A stretch of DNA of 53,433 nt. Origin: DATCIH01 sp036507955. GTDB lineage: Bacteria > Bacillota > Clostridia > Clostridiales > Clostridiaceae. The position numbers were made by a program, and so were the translations under genes. The notes below the pieces were generated by a model. It had not been told where the DNA came from, ran no database searches, and worked only from the letters and a program-made list of their open reading frames with translations. Shown here piece by piece: positions 17,217-26,687 of this stretch; position 1 is the first letter of the stretch; every line of letters starts with the position of its first letter. The stretch lies in the NCBI GenBank assembly GCA_036507955.1, contig DATCIH010000043.1:1-53433 (forward strand), written 5' to 3'.

Positions 17217-18099
17217 CGTCAATACCCCTCTCAGATTTAGCTGTTAGATAAACACATAAGTCCTCAATGGAGACAGGTAATATTTCTATTCCTGACAGCT
17301 TTGCTTTCTCCAGAGCAGCTTTTGAAAAATCGTTCTTTACTACAACTAATAGCTGATTGCCATTATTTTTTTCACTATGAATAATAGCTTTATTTTCAAT
17401 GAACGTATTAATTGAACTTATATCCCCTTTTAAGCCTATTGCCATTTCTTTTAGTTCATCAACTGGCAAATGTAGAACTTTTGTGCCATTTTTGATAAGT
17501 AGAATATTTTCTAAAATCCCTTCAAGTTCAGAGAGCATATGACTGGACACTATGATTGTACGGGGATATTGAAGGTAGTCTTTAAGTAATGCTCTATAAA
17601 AATCCTTTCTAACAGAAGCATCCATTCCGGAGGTAGGTTCGTCAAATATGGTAAGTGCAGAGTGGGAGGATAAAGCAACTATCATATTAAAAGTACTATT
17701 TTGTCCTTTTGAAAGATTACCATGATATTGTTTTGGATTCAGTCCGAAATAATCAAAGAGCCCTTTAGCAAGGGAACTATCCCAATTAGGATAAAACTTA
17801 CTCGTCTCCTCTAATAACTTAGAAAGATTAAAGGTAGATGGGAACTCCATGTTATCATCTGTAAAGAAAGAATTTGCTGAAACACTCAGGCAGTCAAAAG
17901 GGTTGGTGCCAAATACTTTAATGTCTCCAGAAGTAGGTTTTATAAATCCTTTTATTATTTTAAGAAGTGTAGTTTTCCCAGCTCCATTTCTACCAATTAA
18001 CCCAGTTATGGTGTTTTCTTCTATGGTAAAGGAAAGATCAGTTATTGCTTTTGTATTTTCATAATCTTTATTAAGATTCACGCATTCAATTGTAGCCAC
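17188..18099 (-). CDS. ABC transporter ATP-binding protein (YtrB-like)
   Basis: A 303-residue ATPase with Walker A GRNGAGKTTLLKI (about residue 36), the divergent signature NLSKGQNSTF, Walker B ALTIFDEPTSGMD and the switch His in IVSSHMLSELEG. After the nucleotide-binding domain a C-terminal extension of about 80 residues follows, as in YtrB-like and drug/lantibiotic-resistance ATPases. It is 2 bases from the GntR gene and overlaps the permease gene, so the operon order is regulator, ATPase, permease, anchored protein. Confidence 0.92.
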   Translation of the reverse strand: MATIECVNLNKDYENTKAITDLSFTIEENTITGLIGRNGAGKTTLLKIIKGFIKPTSGDIKVFGTNPFDCLSVSANSFFTDDNMEFPSTFNLSKLLEETSKFYPNWDSSLAKGLFDYFGLNPKQYHGNLSKGQNSTFNMIVALSSHSALTIFDEPTSGMDASVRKDFYRALLKDYLQYPRTIIVSSHMLSELEGILENILLIKNGTKVLHLPVDELKEMAIGLKGDISSINTFIENKAIIHSEKNNGNQLLVVVKNDFSKAALEKAKLSGIEILPVSIEDLCVYLTAKSERGIDDVFDRTKRI

Positions 18100-18101
18100 T
18101 G

Positions 18102-18482
18102 TTATACCCCCTCATATTCCTTATTTATAGATTTAATCAATTCAAATAACTCATTTTCGCCTACGTTAAGACGTTTACCCTCGATAATCAGTTCCACAGC
18201 AAGCTGTCTAAGTGTTTCATTTTTTCTCTTTTTAAAAATCAATTCTTTTGCCTCTGGAGATACAAACATACCAAGGCCGCGCTTTTTATATAGAATATTT
18301 TCATTTAGTAAAATGGTTAGCCCCTTGCCTGCTGTGGCAGGGTTGATATTATACATTTCTGCAAGTTGATACTGAGAATACATTTTTTTATCTCCAGCAA
18401 TGTTACTATTAAGTATTTGATTCTCCAGCCATTCAGAAATTTGTATGTAGATAGGCTTCATGCTGTCACTATTAAGTATCAC
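18102..18482 (-). CDS. GntR-family repressor, YtrA subfamily
   Basis: A 126-residue regulator with the GntR winged helix (QISEWLENQILN, YSQYQLAEMYNINPATAGKG, in parts) and only a short C-terminal helix pair instead of a large ligand domain, which defines the YtrA group. Such regulators repress their own ABC operon and respond to cell-envelope stress or antibiotics. The start is GTG after AAGGAGGT. Two overlapping palindromes just downstream of its promoter are the likely operator. Confidence 0.9.
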   Translation of the reverse strand: MILNSDSMKPIYIQISEWLENQILNSNIAGDKKMYSQYQLAEMYNINPATAGKGLTILLNENILYKKRGLGMFVSPEAKELIFKKRKNETLRQLAVELIIEGKRLNVGENELFELIKSINKEYEGV

Positions 18483-18500
18483 AAAGACACCTCCTTAACA

Positions 18501-18538
18501 AGTAATGTGCATTAGTACATTACTGATACAATGTACTA
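18501..18538 (-). promoter_or_regulatory. Double palindromic operator of the GntR operon
   Basis: AGTAATGT (18501-18508) pairs with ACATTACT (18517-18524), and TAGTACATT (18513-18521) pairs with AATGTACTA (18530-18538). Both palindromes have an 8-base spacer and they overlap. They lie between the -10 element and the GntR start, so bound repressor would block transcription. Confidence 0.75.
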
Positions 18539-18563
18539 TATATTATATGCATTAGATTGTCAA
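18535..18563 (-). promoter_or_regulatory. Sigma-A promoter of the GntR-ABC operon
   Basis: On the minus strand a perfect TTGACA (18563-18558), a 17-base spacer and TATAGT (18540-18535) stand upstream of the GntR gene. The -10 element touches the palindromic operator. Confidence 0.82.
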
Positions 18564-18607
18564 GATGTATTTCCAAGTTTTTCATGAAAAGCTTGGACAA
18601 TAAAGTC

Positions 18608-18647
18608 AAAAAAGGCCATACCTCACTAAGTGTGAACTAAAGCCTTT
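18608..18647 (-). terminator. Terminator of the superoxide dismutase gene
   Basis: On the minus strand AAAGGC (18647-18642) pairs with GCCTTT (18616-18611), with a smaller inner TCAC/GTGA pairing, followed by a run of T at 18613-18608. Confidence 0.65.
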
Positions 18648-18670
18648 ATTAATTAAGGAGGTTTATTGTA

Positions 18671-19312
18671 TTAAAAGTTATAGGGACAATGTCTGCGCTG
18701 GCTCATATTTGTAGTTTGCATTGAAGAAACGTATTTTCCTAATCTATCATTTAAAACTCCCCAGTTTATATTTTCAAGAAAGGTAGAAATATATTTTTTC
18801 CTGTCAGTTCCAAAATCCATAAAATATGCATGCTCATAAACGTCCATGATTAATAGCGGATATGAAAGCCATACTGCACCGCTATCGTGGGAATCACTTC
18901 CTATTATGTGCAATTTGTTATCAAGGGAATCAATGGAAAGAACTACCCAACCTCTCATGGATAATCCTACATTTGTAAAGTATGATATAAAATCTTCATA
19001 AGAGGAAAATTGATTAGTTATAGCATCAAGTATTGGACCATAAGGGGTATTATTACCTCCTGTCATGTTTTCGAAATAAAGCTGGTGAAGTTTTACACCG
19101 TCTAAGGAATAGGATTCCCCTAGTTTAAGGCTACGCATTTTAGAATAAGTGGCATTGCTATCTGTATAATTACCGGGTATGTAAGGAGTGTTCCAAATTT
19201 CATTTAATTTGATTACATAGCCAGTATACAATTTGTAATGGGCATCTAGCTGATTCATAGAAAGGCCTTTCACTGATTTGAAATCAAAAGTTTCAGGTTC
19301 TAAATTATACAT
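18671..19312 (-). CDS. Iron/manganese superoxide dismutase
   Basis: A 213-residue Fe/Mn SOD. All four metal ligands can be placed: H25 (LDAHYKLY), H76 (KLHQLYFENMTGG), D157 and H161 (LIMDVYEHAYFMDFG). The usual HSLFWENM is changed to HQLYFENM and the C-terminus has a short tail (MSQRRHCPYNF) beyond the usual end. It turns superoxide into oxygen and hydrogen peroxide. There is no signal peptide. The ATG follows AGAGGTGAT. It is transcribed alone between the GntR operon and the YesM-type kinase. Confidence 0.93.
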   Translation of the reverse strand: MYNLEPETFDFKSVKGLSMNQLDAHYKLYTGYVIKLNEIWNTPYIPGNYTDSNATYSKMRSLKLGESYSLDGVKLHQLYFENMTGGNNTPYGPILDAITNQFSSYEDFISYFTNVGLSMRGWVVLSIDSLDNKLHIIGSDSHDSGAVWLSYPLLIMDVYEHAYFMDFGTDRKKYISTFLENINWGVLNDRLGKYVSSMQTTNMSQRRHCPYNF

Positions 19313-19402
19313 TAAATCACCTCTAAAAAATATGTTATTATATTATATGAAATAAGATTTATAAGGTGTAACTATATCTAATTTTTATGGTACAGATGAT
19401 AG

Positions 19403-19426
19403 AATTTCCACTGTATACGTTTACCA
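19403..19426 (+). promoter_or_regulatory. Regulatory element A, shared with the transporter promoter
   Basis: This 24-bp element lies upstream of the YesM-type kinase gene. It is identical at 22 of 24 positions to 22935-22958 in front of the permease gene. Its core GTATACGTTTAC is close to palindromic and overlaps a -35-like TTTACC. The core also resembles a CcpA cre site with one mismatch. Confidence 0.7.
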
Positions 19427-19524
19427 TTAGTAATAGTAAACTTAATTAGAATATGGTAAAATGAAGCCGAATGAAAAACGTGTCGAAAGATGTCAAGAAA
19501 AAATATCGTTATGAGAGGGTTACC

Positions 19525-21342
19525 ATGAATTATCGAAGAAACCTAACTAATTTAATTAATAATATGAAAATAAAGACAAAATTCATATGTATTTATGGAA
19601 TTGTTGTTCTAATACCTGTTTTAATAGTTGGCTTTTATTTGACTTATAGTATGAAAAATATGATTATGCAAAATACAATACGTGAAGGGTATTCAAATAC
19701 TGATAGAATAAATGATCGTTTAAGTCAAGCACTAAGTACAATGGCTGATGTATCAGATAGATTATATGTAGACACTGTGCTTCAAGGTATGGTTTTAAAT
19801 AATTATAAAAATAGTTGGGAAGTTGTAGATGCTTACAATAACCACCCAATATTTGAAGATTATTTAGATTATTATAAAGAAATTGCAAATATAAGATTCT
19901 ATGAACAAAACGATACTATGCTGGACAATTCAAGGTTCATAAGATTGACGGAGGATATAAAGAATTCCGATTGGTATCAAATTGCCCTTAAGGATAATGG
20001 TAAGATTTCCTGGCAATATATATATGATGATCTGGGAAAACAAAAATATTTAAGCCTCGTCCGTCTTATAAAAGTTAACAATCAGGGCAATCTTGGAGTA
20101 TTAGTTATTAATGTAGATAGTGTTTATTTACATTCAATTATTGCTGATGAACCCTTTGAAACCCAGGTTACTTTGGGAAATGGGAATGTTATATTAGCTT
20201 CAAGATCAAATATTGAGGGGAATAACATAAAAAAAAGTATATTAAATTTTAATCCGGGTGATACAGATAATTCTATTAAGTCAATTAATTATAATGGGAT
20301 CAATTCAATGGTTATCACCAAGGCTTTCTCAACTAATGAAGCAATAGAAAAATTTCAGATATATACCATAATGCCTATAAATAATATTGTTAATAGGGTT
20401 AACCAGTCAAGTATTTTGGGCTTCATTATCATTGGAATTAGTTTGGTTATATCCATAGTTTTAATTTTATTATTCTCAAAGCTTTTTACTAAAAGGATAA
20501 TATTGCTGAGAAAAGAAATGCATAAAGTAGTGAATGGAGATTTAAACTTAAGTAATAGTATAGAAGGAAAAGATGAAATAGGTGAATTATATGAAGATTT
20601 GGATATAATGATTGAAAGTATTAAACAATTAATATATGAGGCATATGAGGAGAAGCTGCAGAAAGAGCAGCTAAGCAGTAGGCAAAAGGATGTAGAATTC
20701 AAAATGCTGGCAAGTCAGATAAATCCTCACTTTTTATATAATACTTTAGAAACTATAAGAATGAAAGCTCACTGCAATGGACAAACAGATATAGCAAAGA
20801 TTGTAAAGATGCTAGGAAAGATAATGAGAAGGAATCTTGAGGTTAGTGCAAGACTCGTATCTTTTCAATCTGAAATAGAACTTATGAATGATTATCTTGA
20901 AATACAAAAATTTAGATTTGGAGATAGAATAAGTTATGACATTGATATTATAGGAAATATTAACGATTATCTCATATTGCCCCTATTACTCCAGCCCTTA
21001 GTTGAAAATGCATTTGTTCATGGACTTGAGACTAAGGAAGGCAAAGGTAAAATTTCTGTGATTGTAGAAACAAGGCCCGATTATTTGGAAATCTCAGTTA
21101 TTGATGATGGTATAGGTATTGAAAAAGAGAAACTAGAGTCTTTAGGCAAACAATTGATGGATTATAATAATGATGCTATAAAAAGCATTGGTTTATGTAA
21201 TGTTAACCAGAGAATTAAGCTTTATTACGGCGAGATTTATGGAATTAATATTGAGAGTAAGTATGGGGAAGGAAGCAAAGTGATTATTCATTTACCATTA
21301 AAGTGGGAGGTAATTTCAAATGTTAAAAGTATTAATAGTTGA
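19525..21342 (+). CDS. YesM-type sensor histidine kinase
   Basis: About 605 residues from the ATG at 19525, which follows GAGAGGG. An upstream in-frame ATG at 19471 has no ribosome site and probably lies at or before the transcript start. Helix 1 (ICIYGIVVLIPVLIVGFYLT) and helix 2 (GFIIIGISLVISIVLILLFS) flank a 240-residue extracellular sensing domain. A HAMP linker follows, then the His-kinase domain with phospho-acceptor H402 (QINPHFLYNTLETIRM) and the ATPase domain (LLQPLVENAFVHGLE, DDGIGIEKEK). It pairs with the YesN-type regulator whose gene overlaps its end by 23 bases. The likely signal is an extracellular carbohydrate or its binding protein. Confidence 0.94.
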   Translation: MNYRRNLTNLINNMKIKTKFICIYGIVVLIPVLIVGFYLTYSMKNMIMQNTIREGYSNTDRINDRLSQALSTMADVSDRLYVDTVLQGMVLNNYKNSWEVVDAYNNHPIFEDYLDYYKEIANIRFYEQNDTMLDNSRFIRLTEDIKNSDWYQIALKDNGKISWQYIYDDLGKQKYLSLVRLIKVNNQGNLGVLVINVDSVYLHSIIADEPFETQVTLGNGNVILASRSNIEGNNIKKSILNFNPGDTDNSIKSINYNGINSMVITKAFSTNEAIEKFQIYTIMPINNIVNRVNQSSILGFIIIGISLVISIVLILLFSKLFTKRIILLRKEMHKVVNGDLNLSNSIEGKDEIGELYEDLDIMIESIKQLIYEAYEEKLQKEQLSSRQKDVEFKMLASQINPHFLYNTLETIRMKAHCNGQTDIAKIVKMLGKIMRRNLEVSARLVSFQSEIELMNDYLEIQKFRFGDRISYDIDIIGNINDYLILPLLLQPLVENAFVHGLETKEGKGKISVIVETRPDYLEISVIDDGIGIEKEKLESLGKQLMDYNNDAIKSIGLCNVNQRIKLYYGEIYGINIESKYGEGSKVIIHLPLKWEVISNVKSINS

Positions 21343-22906
21343 TGATGAACCTATGGTTAGAGAGGGCCTGAAATCTATTATACAATGGGAGGAAAATGGA
21401 TTCTATATTTGTGGAGAGGGAATAGATGGAAGGGATGGCTTAAATAAAATTATTGAGCTAGAACCTGATTTAGTATTAATGGATATTAGAATGCCAGGAA
21501 TCCATGGCATTGAACTCATCAGTGAAGCCAGGAGCAGAGGCTTTAAGGGCAAAATTATTATTCTTACGGGATATTCTGATTTTGGTTATGCCCAGAGTGC
21601 CATAAGGCTTGAAGTGAATGATTACCTATTAAAACCAATTGATGAAGAGGAGCTTATTCGAAGTATTACTAATATTTCCAAGGCTATACAGGAAGAATCT
21701 GAAGTGCAAATATGCATTAATGACTCTAAAAATAATAAAAGAAATAATGCAATTACAAATATAGTATTAGGTCGTGAATTCTTGTCTGAATTAGATGGGG
21801 ATTTGGAAGCTTTTAATCTAAATTTTAAATTCGATTCTTATCAAGTTGTACTATTTGATATAGCTCTTAGGAAAAGCCAAGGTGCCTCCAAGATAGAGCT
21901 TGATAAGAAGTTTGAAAGTACTTATATTACTCTTAAGAAAAATTTGATGTCCCAGTTTGCTAATAATGAAGATATTGAGATGTTTAATCAGGAATCCAGG
22001 TTTGGATTGATATTTAAAGGAAAAGCTAATATTTTAAAGGCACCAGAAATACTTAAGAGGCTTTATAAACAATGGCTTGAAGGTTATGGTGTCAATACTT
22101 TTATTACACTAGGAAATGTGGTGAAAAGTATTGAGGACATTTCAATTTCCTATTCAAAGGCTAAGGAAGTGCTAAAGAAGAGGTTCTTCTATGAAGAGGA
22201 TATGATTTTATCCTGGGATGAATTATCCACTTCAGAAGCAAAGTTATTTGAAGATACTGAAACAAAAAACATGGATTTTTATATTGACAAAATCTATACT
22301 TTTGTAGAAGTAGACGACATGGATAATATAAATAGCATGTTTAATGAAATAGGCCATATTTTCAAAAAATTAAATTATTCATCTGAAAAACTAAAGGGCT
22401 TATGTATAAATATTTTCATTGAATTTAAAGAAAAAATAATATTGAATTACAAAGAATTAAAGGAAGATTTTAGTCCCAACGAGGATATTGTTCAAAATAT
22501 ATATGATCAAGGTAGTTTAAATGAGTTAATAGAATATTTGAAAGGCGAATGTGTAGCTATATCAAGCAAAATATGTAACTCCTCATCAGATAATACCATT
22601 AAGAGAATTCTAGCATATGTACAAAAAAACTATTACAAAGATTTGAAGTTAAGGCTCCTGGCAGAAATTTTTAATTATAATAGTTCCTACTTAGGTAAAA
22701 TGTTTAAAAGCTATACCGGAGAGGAGTTTTATGTATACCTAGACAAGATAAGGATTGAAAACACTAAAACACTATTAAATGAAAATATTTTAATGGTTTA
22801 CGAAGTGGCTGAGAAAGTTGGGTATAAGAATGTAGATTATTTTAGTAGTAAATTTAAAAAATATGTTGGAGTGACCCCTAACGAATATAAAAGATTGTAT
22901 AAGTAA
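21320..22906 (+). CDS. YesN-type response regulator with AraC DNA-binding domain
   Basis: 528 residues. The receiver domain (1-120) has D8-D9, phospho-acceptor D55 (LVLMDIRMPG) and a conserved Lys in YLLKPIDEEE. A long middle region of about 290 residues is typical of YesN proteins. The AraC-type domain (about 425-528) has two helix-turn-helices (LRLLAEIFNYNSSYLGKMFK and VYEVAEKVGYKNVDYFSSKF) and ends YVGVTPNEYKRL. Its own GGGAGG site lies inside the kinase gene. It probably activates the downstream permease genes through the shared element at 22935-22958. Confidence 0.95.
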   Translation: MLKVLIVDDEPMVREGLKSIIQWEENGFYICGEGIDGRDGLNKIIELEPDLVLMDIRMPGIHGIELISEARSRGFKGKIIILTGYSDFGYAQSAIRLEVNDYLLKPIDEEELIRSITNISKAIQEESEVQICINDSKNNKRNNAITNIVLGREFLSELDGDLEAFNLNFKFDSYQVVLFDIALRKSQGASKIELDKKFESTYITLKKNLMSQFANNEDIEMFNQESRFGLIFKGKANILKAPEILKRLYKQWLEGYGVNTFITLGNVVKSIEDISISYSKAKEVLKKRFFYEEDMILSWDELSTSEAKLFEDTETKNMDFYIDKIYTFVEVDDMDNINSMFNEIGHIFKKLNYSSEKLKGLCINIFIEFKEKIILNYKELKEDFSPNEDIVQNIYDQGSLNELIEYLKGECVAISSKICNSSSDNTIKRILAYVQKNYYKDLKLRLLAEIFNYNSSYLGKMFKSYTGEEFYVYLDKIRIENTKTLLNENILMVYEVAEKVGYKNVDYFSSKFKKYVGVTPNEYKRLYK

Positions 22907-22934
22907 TGTCTAATTTTTAGGGTATATCATATTA

Positions 22935-22980
22935 AATTTCCACGGTATACGTTTACAATGAAAACTTTTATACTTATATC
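22935..22980 (+). promoter_or_regulatory. Transporter promoter with regulatory element B
   Basis: The 24-bp element at 22935-22958 repeats the one upstream of the kinase gene with two differences. Its right end overlaps the -35 TTTACA (22952-22957). A 17-base spacer then leads to TATATC (22975-22980). A regulator bound here would sit on the RNA polymerase site of the permease operon. Confidence 0.72.
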
Positions 22981-23003
22981 ATTAGCTGAAGAGGGGGTCA
23001 TTT

Positions 23004-23966
23004 ATGAAGAAAGTCATGACAGAAAGCACTGAAAATAGAATAATAATTAAAAAAAAAAAAATAACGATAAATATCTTGAAAAAACAAAAATATTTAATAT
23101 TTATGTCTTTACCCTTTGTAATTTGGGGCTTCATTTTTAGCTACATACCCTTATGGGGATGGACAATGGCTTTTCAAAATTTTAAGCCACAAAGATCATT
23201 TTCAGAGCAAGAATGGGTAGGCTTTGCACAATTTAAAGTTTTATTTAGTGATGATACGTTTTATCAAGTAATGAGAAATACTTTTGCAATGAGCTTACTA
23301 AGCATCATTTTTGGCTTTTTTATTCCTATAATATTTGCTTTACTACTAAATGAAATAAAAGGGGGCACTTTTAAAAAGGTGGTACAAACAATATCATATT
23401 TGCCCCATTTTGTATCCTGGGTAATAGCTGCAAGTATTATTACTAGCATGCTTTCAACAGATGGAGGTATTGTAAATATTATACTCATGAAATTGGGAAT
23501 AATGCATGCAAATGTGAATCTGATTACCCAACCCAAAGCTTTTTGGGGTATAGTAACAGTTTCTGATATTTGGAAAGAAATGGGATGGAATGCGATAATT
23601 TATATGGCTGCTATGGCTGGAATCGATCAAGAATTGTATGAAGCCGCTAGAGTCGACGGGGGTAATAGATTTCAGCAGATGTGGTATGTAACTCTTCCAG
23701 GGATTAGATCTACTATAATAATCCTCTTGGTTCTTAGTATTGGTTCTATTTTAAATGCAGGTTTTGAAAAGCAGATGTTACTAGGTAATCCCTTGGTCTT
23801 GGATTACTCACAAACCTTGGATTTATATGTTTTGAATTATGGTATAGGAATGTTCAGATATTCTTATGGAACAGCTATAGGTATGTTTAAATCCGTGATA
23901 AGTATTATCTTGCTGTTTATGGCTAATTCAGTGGCGAAGAGATTTGGCGAAGGTAGAGTTATATAA
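23004..23966 (+). CDS. Sugar ABC transporter permease, LplB type
   Basis: A 320-residue permease with six membrane helices. The EAA loop that contacts the ATPase is YEAARVDGGNRFQQMWYVTL followed by PGI (about residues 211-233). An N-terminal lysine-rich stretch precedes the first helix (FMSLPFVIWGFIFSYIPLWG). The ATG follows GAGGGGG. It is the first gene of the permease-permease-binding protein operon; no ATPase gene is present, so it probably uses a shared MsmX-type ATPase encoded elsewhere. Confidence 0.93.
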   Translation: MKKVMTESTENRIIIKKKKITINILKKQKYLIFMSLPFVIWGFIFSYIPLWGWTMAFQNFKPQRSFSEQEWVGFAQFKVLFSDDTFYQVMRNTFAMSLLSIIFGFFIPIIFALLLNEIKGGTFKKVVQTISYLPHFVSWVIAASIITSMLSTDGGIVNIILMKLGIMHANVNLITQPKAFWGIVTVSDIWKEMGWNAIIYMAAMAGIDQELYEAARVDGGNRFQQMWYVTLPGIRSTIIILLVLSIGSILNAGFEKQMLLGNPLVLDYSQTLDLYVLNYGIGMFRYSYGTAIGMFKSVISIILLFMANSVAKRFGEGRVI

Positions 23967-23979
23967 AGGAGGTATCAAC

Positions 23980-24885
23980 ATGCATTTTAAGAGAGCAAGA
24001 TTTCCCATTTTTGATGTTACAGTATTTATTTTTCTATTCTTTGTTGTAGTAGTCACATTATATCCTTTCCTAAATGTACTGGCGATCTCCTTTAATGATT
24101 CTTATGATACTGTTAAAGGCGGTATATATATTTGGCCAAGGATCTTTACTTTAGAAAATTATAAAACCATTTTTACTAGTGCAAATTTAAATTTAGGTCA
24201 GGCAGCCATTGTATCTGTGGCAAGAACGGTCATAGGAACGGTGTCTTCAGTAATATGCTGTTGCCTGTTAGCTTACACCTTAAGTAGAGACGATTATGTG
24301 TTCAGAAAACCTATAACAATATTCTTTGTAATAACAATGTATGTAAGTGGTGGAATGATTCCAAGCTATCTTTTAATAAGAGATTTACATCTTATAGGTA
24401 GCTTTTGGGTATATATCATTCCGGGACTGGTAAGTTTCTTTAATGTAATTGTAGTTAGGTCCTTTATAGAAGGTTTACCAATATCTATACAGGAAGCTGC
24501 TCGAATTGACGGAGCAAATGACTTTACAATATTTTATAGAATTATTATACCTTTATGTCTACCTGTAATTGCTACCATAGCCTTATGGATAGCGGTAGGA
24601 CAGTGGGGCTCTTGGTTTGATACTTATCTATATGGAAACGGTAAATTGTCCATGAGCACCCTACAGTTTGCACTTATGAAACTGCTAGATAGTACCTCTG
24701 CAGCGCAGGGTCAAAGCGCTAATCTAATTAATAAAAATGGAGCAGGAACAATTGTTAATACTGTTTCACCTCAATCAATCAAGATGGCAATCACTATAGT
24801 TGTAACAGTTCCAATACTTTTGGTATATCCTTTCGTACAAAAATATTTTGTAACAGGTGTTACCTTAGGTGCTGTAAAAGGTTAA
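23980..24885 (+). CDS. Sugar ABC transporter permease, LplC/YtcP type
   Basis: 301 residues from the ATG at 23980, which follows a perfect AAAGGAGGT; an in-frame codon at 23944 lies inside the previous gene. Six helices are visible, with the EAA loop QEAARIDGANDFTIFYRIII (about 170-190). The N-terminal TLYPFLNVLAISFND and the C-terminal VQKYFVTGVTLGAVKG are signatures of the LplC/YtcP group, which import complex oligosaccharides with LplB-type partners. It is 13 bases after the first permease gene. Confidence 0.94.
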   Translation: MHFKRARFPIFDVTVFIFLFFVVVVTLYPFLNVLAISFNDSYDTVKGGIYIWPRIFTLENYKTIFTSANLNLGQAAIVSVARTVIGTVSSVICCCLLAYTLSRDDYVFRKPITIFFVITMYVSGGMIPSYLLIRDLHLIGSFWVYIIPGLVSFFNVIVVRSFIEGLPISIQEAARIDGANDFTIFYRIIIPLCLPVIATIALWIAVGQWGSWFDTYLYGNGKLSMSTLQFALMKLLDSTSAAQGQSANLINKNGAGTIVNTVSPQSIKMAITIVVTVPILLVYPFVQKYFVTGVTLGAVKG

Positions 24886-24908
24886 ATAAAAATATAGGGG
24901 GAAAAGCA

Positions 24909-26576
24909 TTGAAAAAATTTAAAATCTTCAGCCTAATAGTTTCAGTTACTTTAGTTGCTTCACTAATCTCAGGTTGTAGTACTGCAAAAAAAACTATACC
25001 TCAAGCTTCACTTTCTGATAAAAGTCCAATTACCATCACCTTTTATAATGCAGACGGTAATGCAAAATCTAGCACTTTCACCGATCCGATAGCAAAGGAA
25101 ATTACAAAAGAAACAGGCGTAACGCTAAAAATCGATTATCCAGTAGCAGGGAATACTCAGAGAGTTCCACTGATGATAGCCAGTGGGCAATATCCGGATA
25201 TTATTTATGCAAAGGGTGATACACCAAAACTTGTAGAAGCGGGTGCCTTATTAGAACTAGATAAAATGATAACTACCTCTCCAAACATAAGTAGTGTATA
25301 TGGCAAATACCTTTCAAGGCTTAAATATAGTTTAGACGACCCCAAAACATATACTTTAGGAGCTTATGGAGTAGATAGCGCATTGTGGAATCCAGGTGGG
25401 ATATTAGCTATTCAACATGCAGTTTTAAAGGATCAAGGTTATCCACAAATTAAAACCATGAAAGATTATGAAGATTCTATAGCTGCATATATGAAAAAAT
25501 ATCCTACCATTAATGGACAAAAGACTATTGGCCTATCATTACTTGCAGATGACTGGAAATGGCTCATAAGTGTAGGTAATTCAGCTAGCTCCGCTCTGGG
25601 ATCTCCAGATAATGGTGAGTGGGCAATAGATTCAAATACCAATGTAGCAACTTATAAGTTTATGCAACCAGATATGAAAGAGTATTATAGAGTGTTAAAT
25701 GATATGAATGCAAAGGGATTATTGGATCCAGAGTCCTTTACTCAAAAAACAGATGCTTATTTAGCTAAGTTATCTACGGGTAGAGTTTTAGCTATAGCAG
25801 ATGCTAGTTGGGATTATGGTACTGCTGTAACCACCCTTGTTAAAGCAGGAACCCCGGAAAGAACTTGGGCAACACTTCCTATAGTTTTAGATTCTAGTAA
25901 ATATAAGAATGCTAGTATGACAAACCAAGGATATGGTGGTTCAACAGGTATTGGTATAACTACTTCCTGTAAAAACCCTAAAAGAGTAATGGCCTTCCTT
26001 GATTGGATGGCATCAGATAAAGCACAGATACTTAATAATTGGGGTATCGAAGGCGTAGATTATACAATAGAAAATGGAAAGAGAACAGTTACAGCGGCAG
26101 AACAGACTATGAAAAATACAGACCCTGATTATAGTGTAAAAACAGGCGTAGGTTTATACTCTTATCCCTTCCCTCAAAGAGGAGACGGTGTTAAAGATCC
26201 CTCAGGGCAAAATTACACAACAGCTAATACTGAAACAATAACAAAGAATTATAATTCTGCTGAAAAAGAAACATTAACCGCTTATAAAGTTGATATGTGG
26301 AAGGACCTATATCCACCAACTTCAGCCTTCAAGGAACCTGAATATGGTGCTGCATGGCTTACAAATATCCCTGCAGATAGTCAGTTAAATATTTCACTTA
26401 CAAAGGCAGATGCAGAATCTCAAAAGTCAATTCCAAAAGCAATACTCGCAAGTCCTGCGAATTTTGATAAAGTTTGGGATGATTATCAAGCTAGTCTTAA
26501 AAAGATTGGAATGGAAAAAGCAAATGCTGATTTCACTAAACTATTAAAAGATAAAGTAAAGTTATGGGGTAAATAG
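24909..26576 (+). CDS. Extracellular sugar-binding lipoprotein of the ABC transporter
   Basis: 555 residues starting at TTG after GGGGGAAAA. The signal peptide ends in a lipobox (LISGC, lipidated Cys at about residue 23), so the mature protein is tethered outside the membrane. The body has the LplA-type fold of large solute-binding proteins (ITITFYNADGNAKS, GVTLKIDYP, GQYPDIIYAKGD, ADDWKWLISVGN, TGIGITTSCKNPKRVMAFLD). It captures an oligosaccharide for the two permeases. The exact sugar cannot be read, and no glycoside hydrolase lies beside the operon. A strong terminator closes the unit. Confidence 0.93.
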   Translation: MKKFKIFSLIVSVTLVASLISGCSTAKKTIPQASLSDKSPITITFYNADGNAKSSTFTDPIAKEITKETGVTLKIDYPVAGNTQRVPLMIASGQYPDIIYAKGDTPKLVEAGALLELDKMITTSPNISSVYGKYLSRLKYSLDDPKTYTLGAYGVDSALWNPGGILAIQHAVLKDQGYPQIKTMKDYEDSIAAYMKKYPTINGQKTIGLSLLADDWKWLISVGNSASSALGSPDNGEWAIDSNTNVATYKFMQPDMKEYYRVLNDMNAKGLLDPESFTQKTDAYLAKLSTGRVLAIADASWDYGTAVTTLVKAGTPERTWATLPIVLDSSKYKNASMTNQGYGGSTGIGITTSCKNPKRVMAFLDWMASDKAQILNNWGIEGVDYTIENGKRTVTAAEQTMKNTDPDYSVKTGVGLYSYPFPQRGDGVKDPSGQNYTTANTETITKNYNSAEKETLTAYKVDMWKDLYPPTSAFKEPEYGAAWLTNIPADSQLNISLTKADAESQKSIPKAILASPANFDKVWDDYQASLKKIGMEKANADFTKLLKDKVKLWGK

Positions 26577-26583
26577 TAGAATT

Positions 26584-26622
26584 AAAAGGTATAAACTGTA
26601 TTTTGCAGTTTATACCTTTTTG
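26584..26622 (+). terminator. Terminator of the sugar transporter operon
   Basis: Bases 26584-26598 pair perfectly with 26606-26620 (15 bp) around a 7-base loop, ending in TTTTT. Confidence 0.92.
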
Positions 26623-26687
26623 TGCGCCAAGCATAGGGGCAATCTCGGGGCAGAAATGGTATAATTAGTACTGAGGTGATTACAATA

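Noticed and set aside
19481..19487. 0A box TGTCGAA just before the YesM-type kinase start
   Set aside because: It lies downstream of the probable -10 element and inside the leader; the 7-mer is expected by chance and there is no other sign of Spo0A control.
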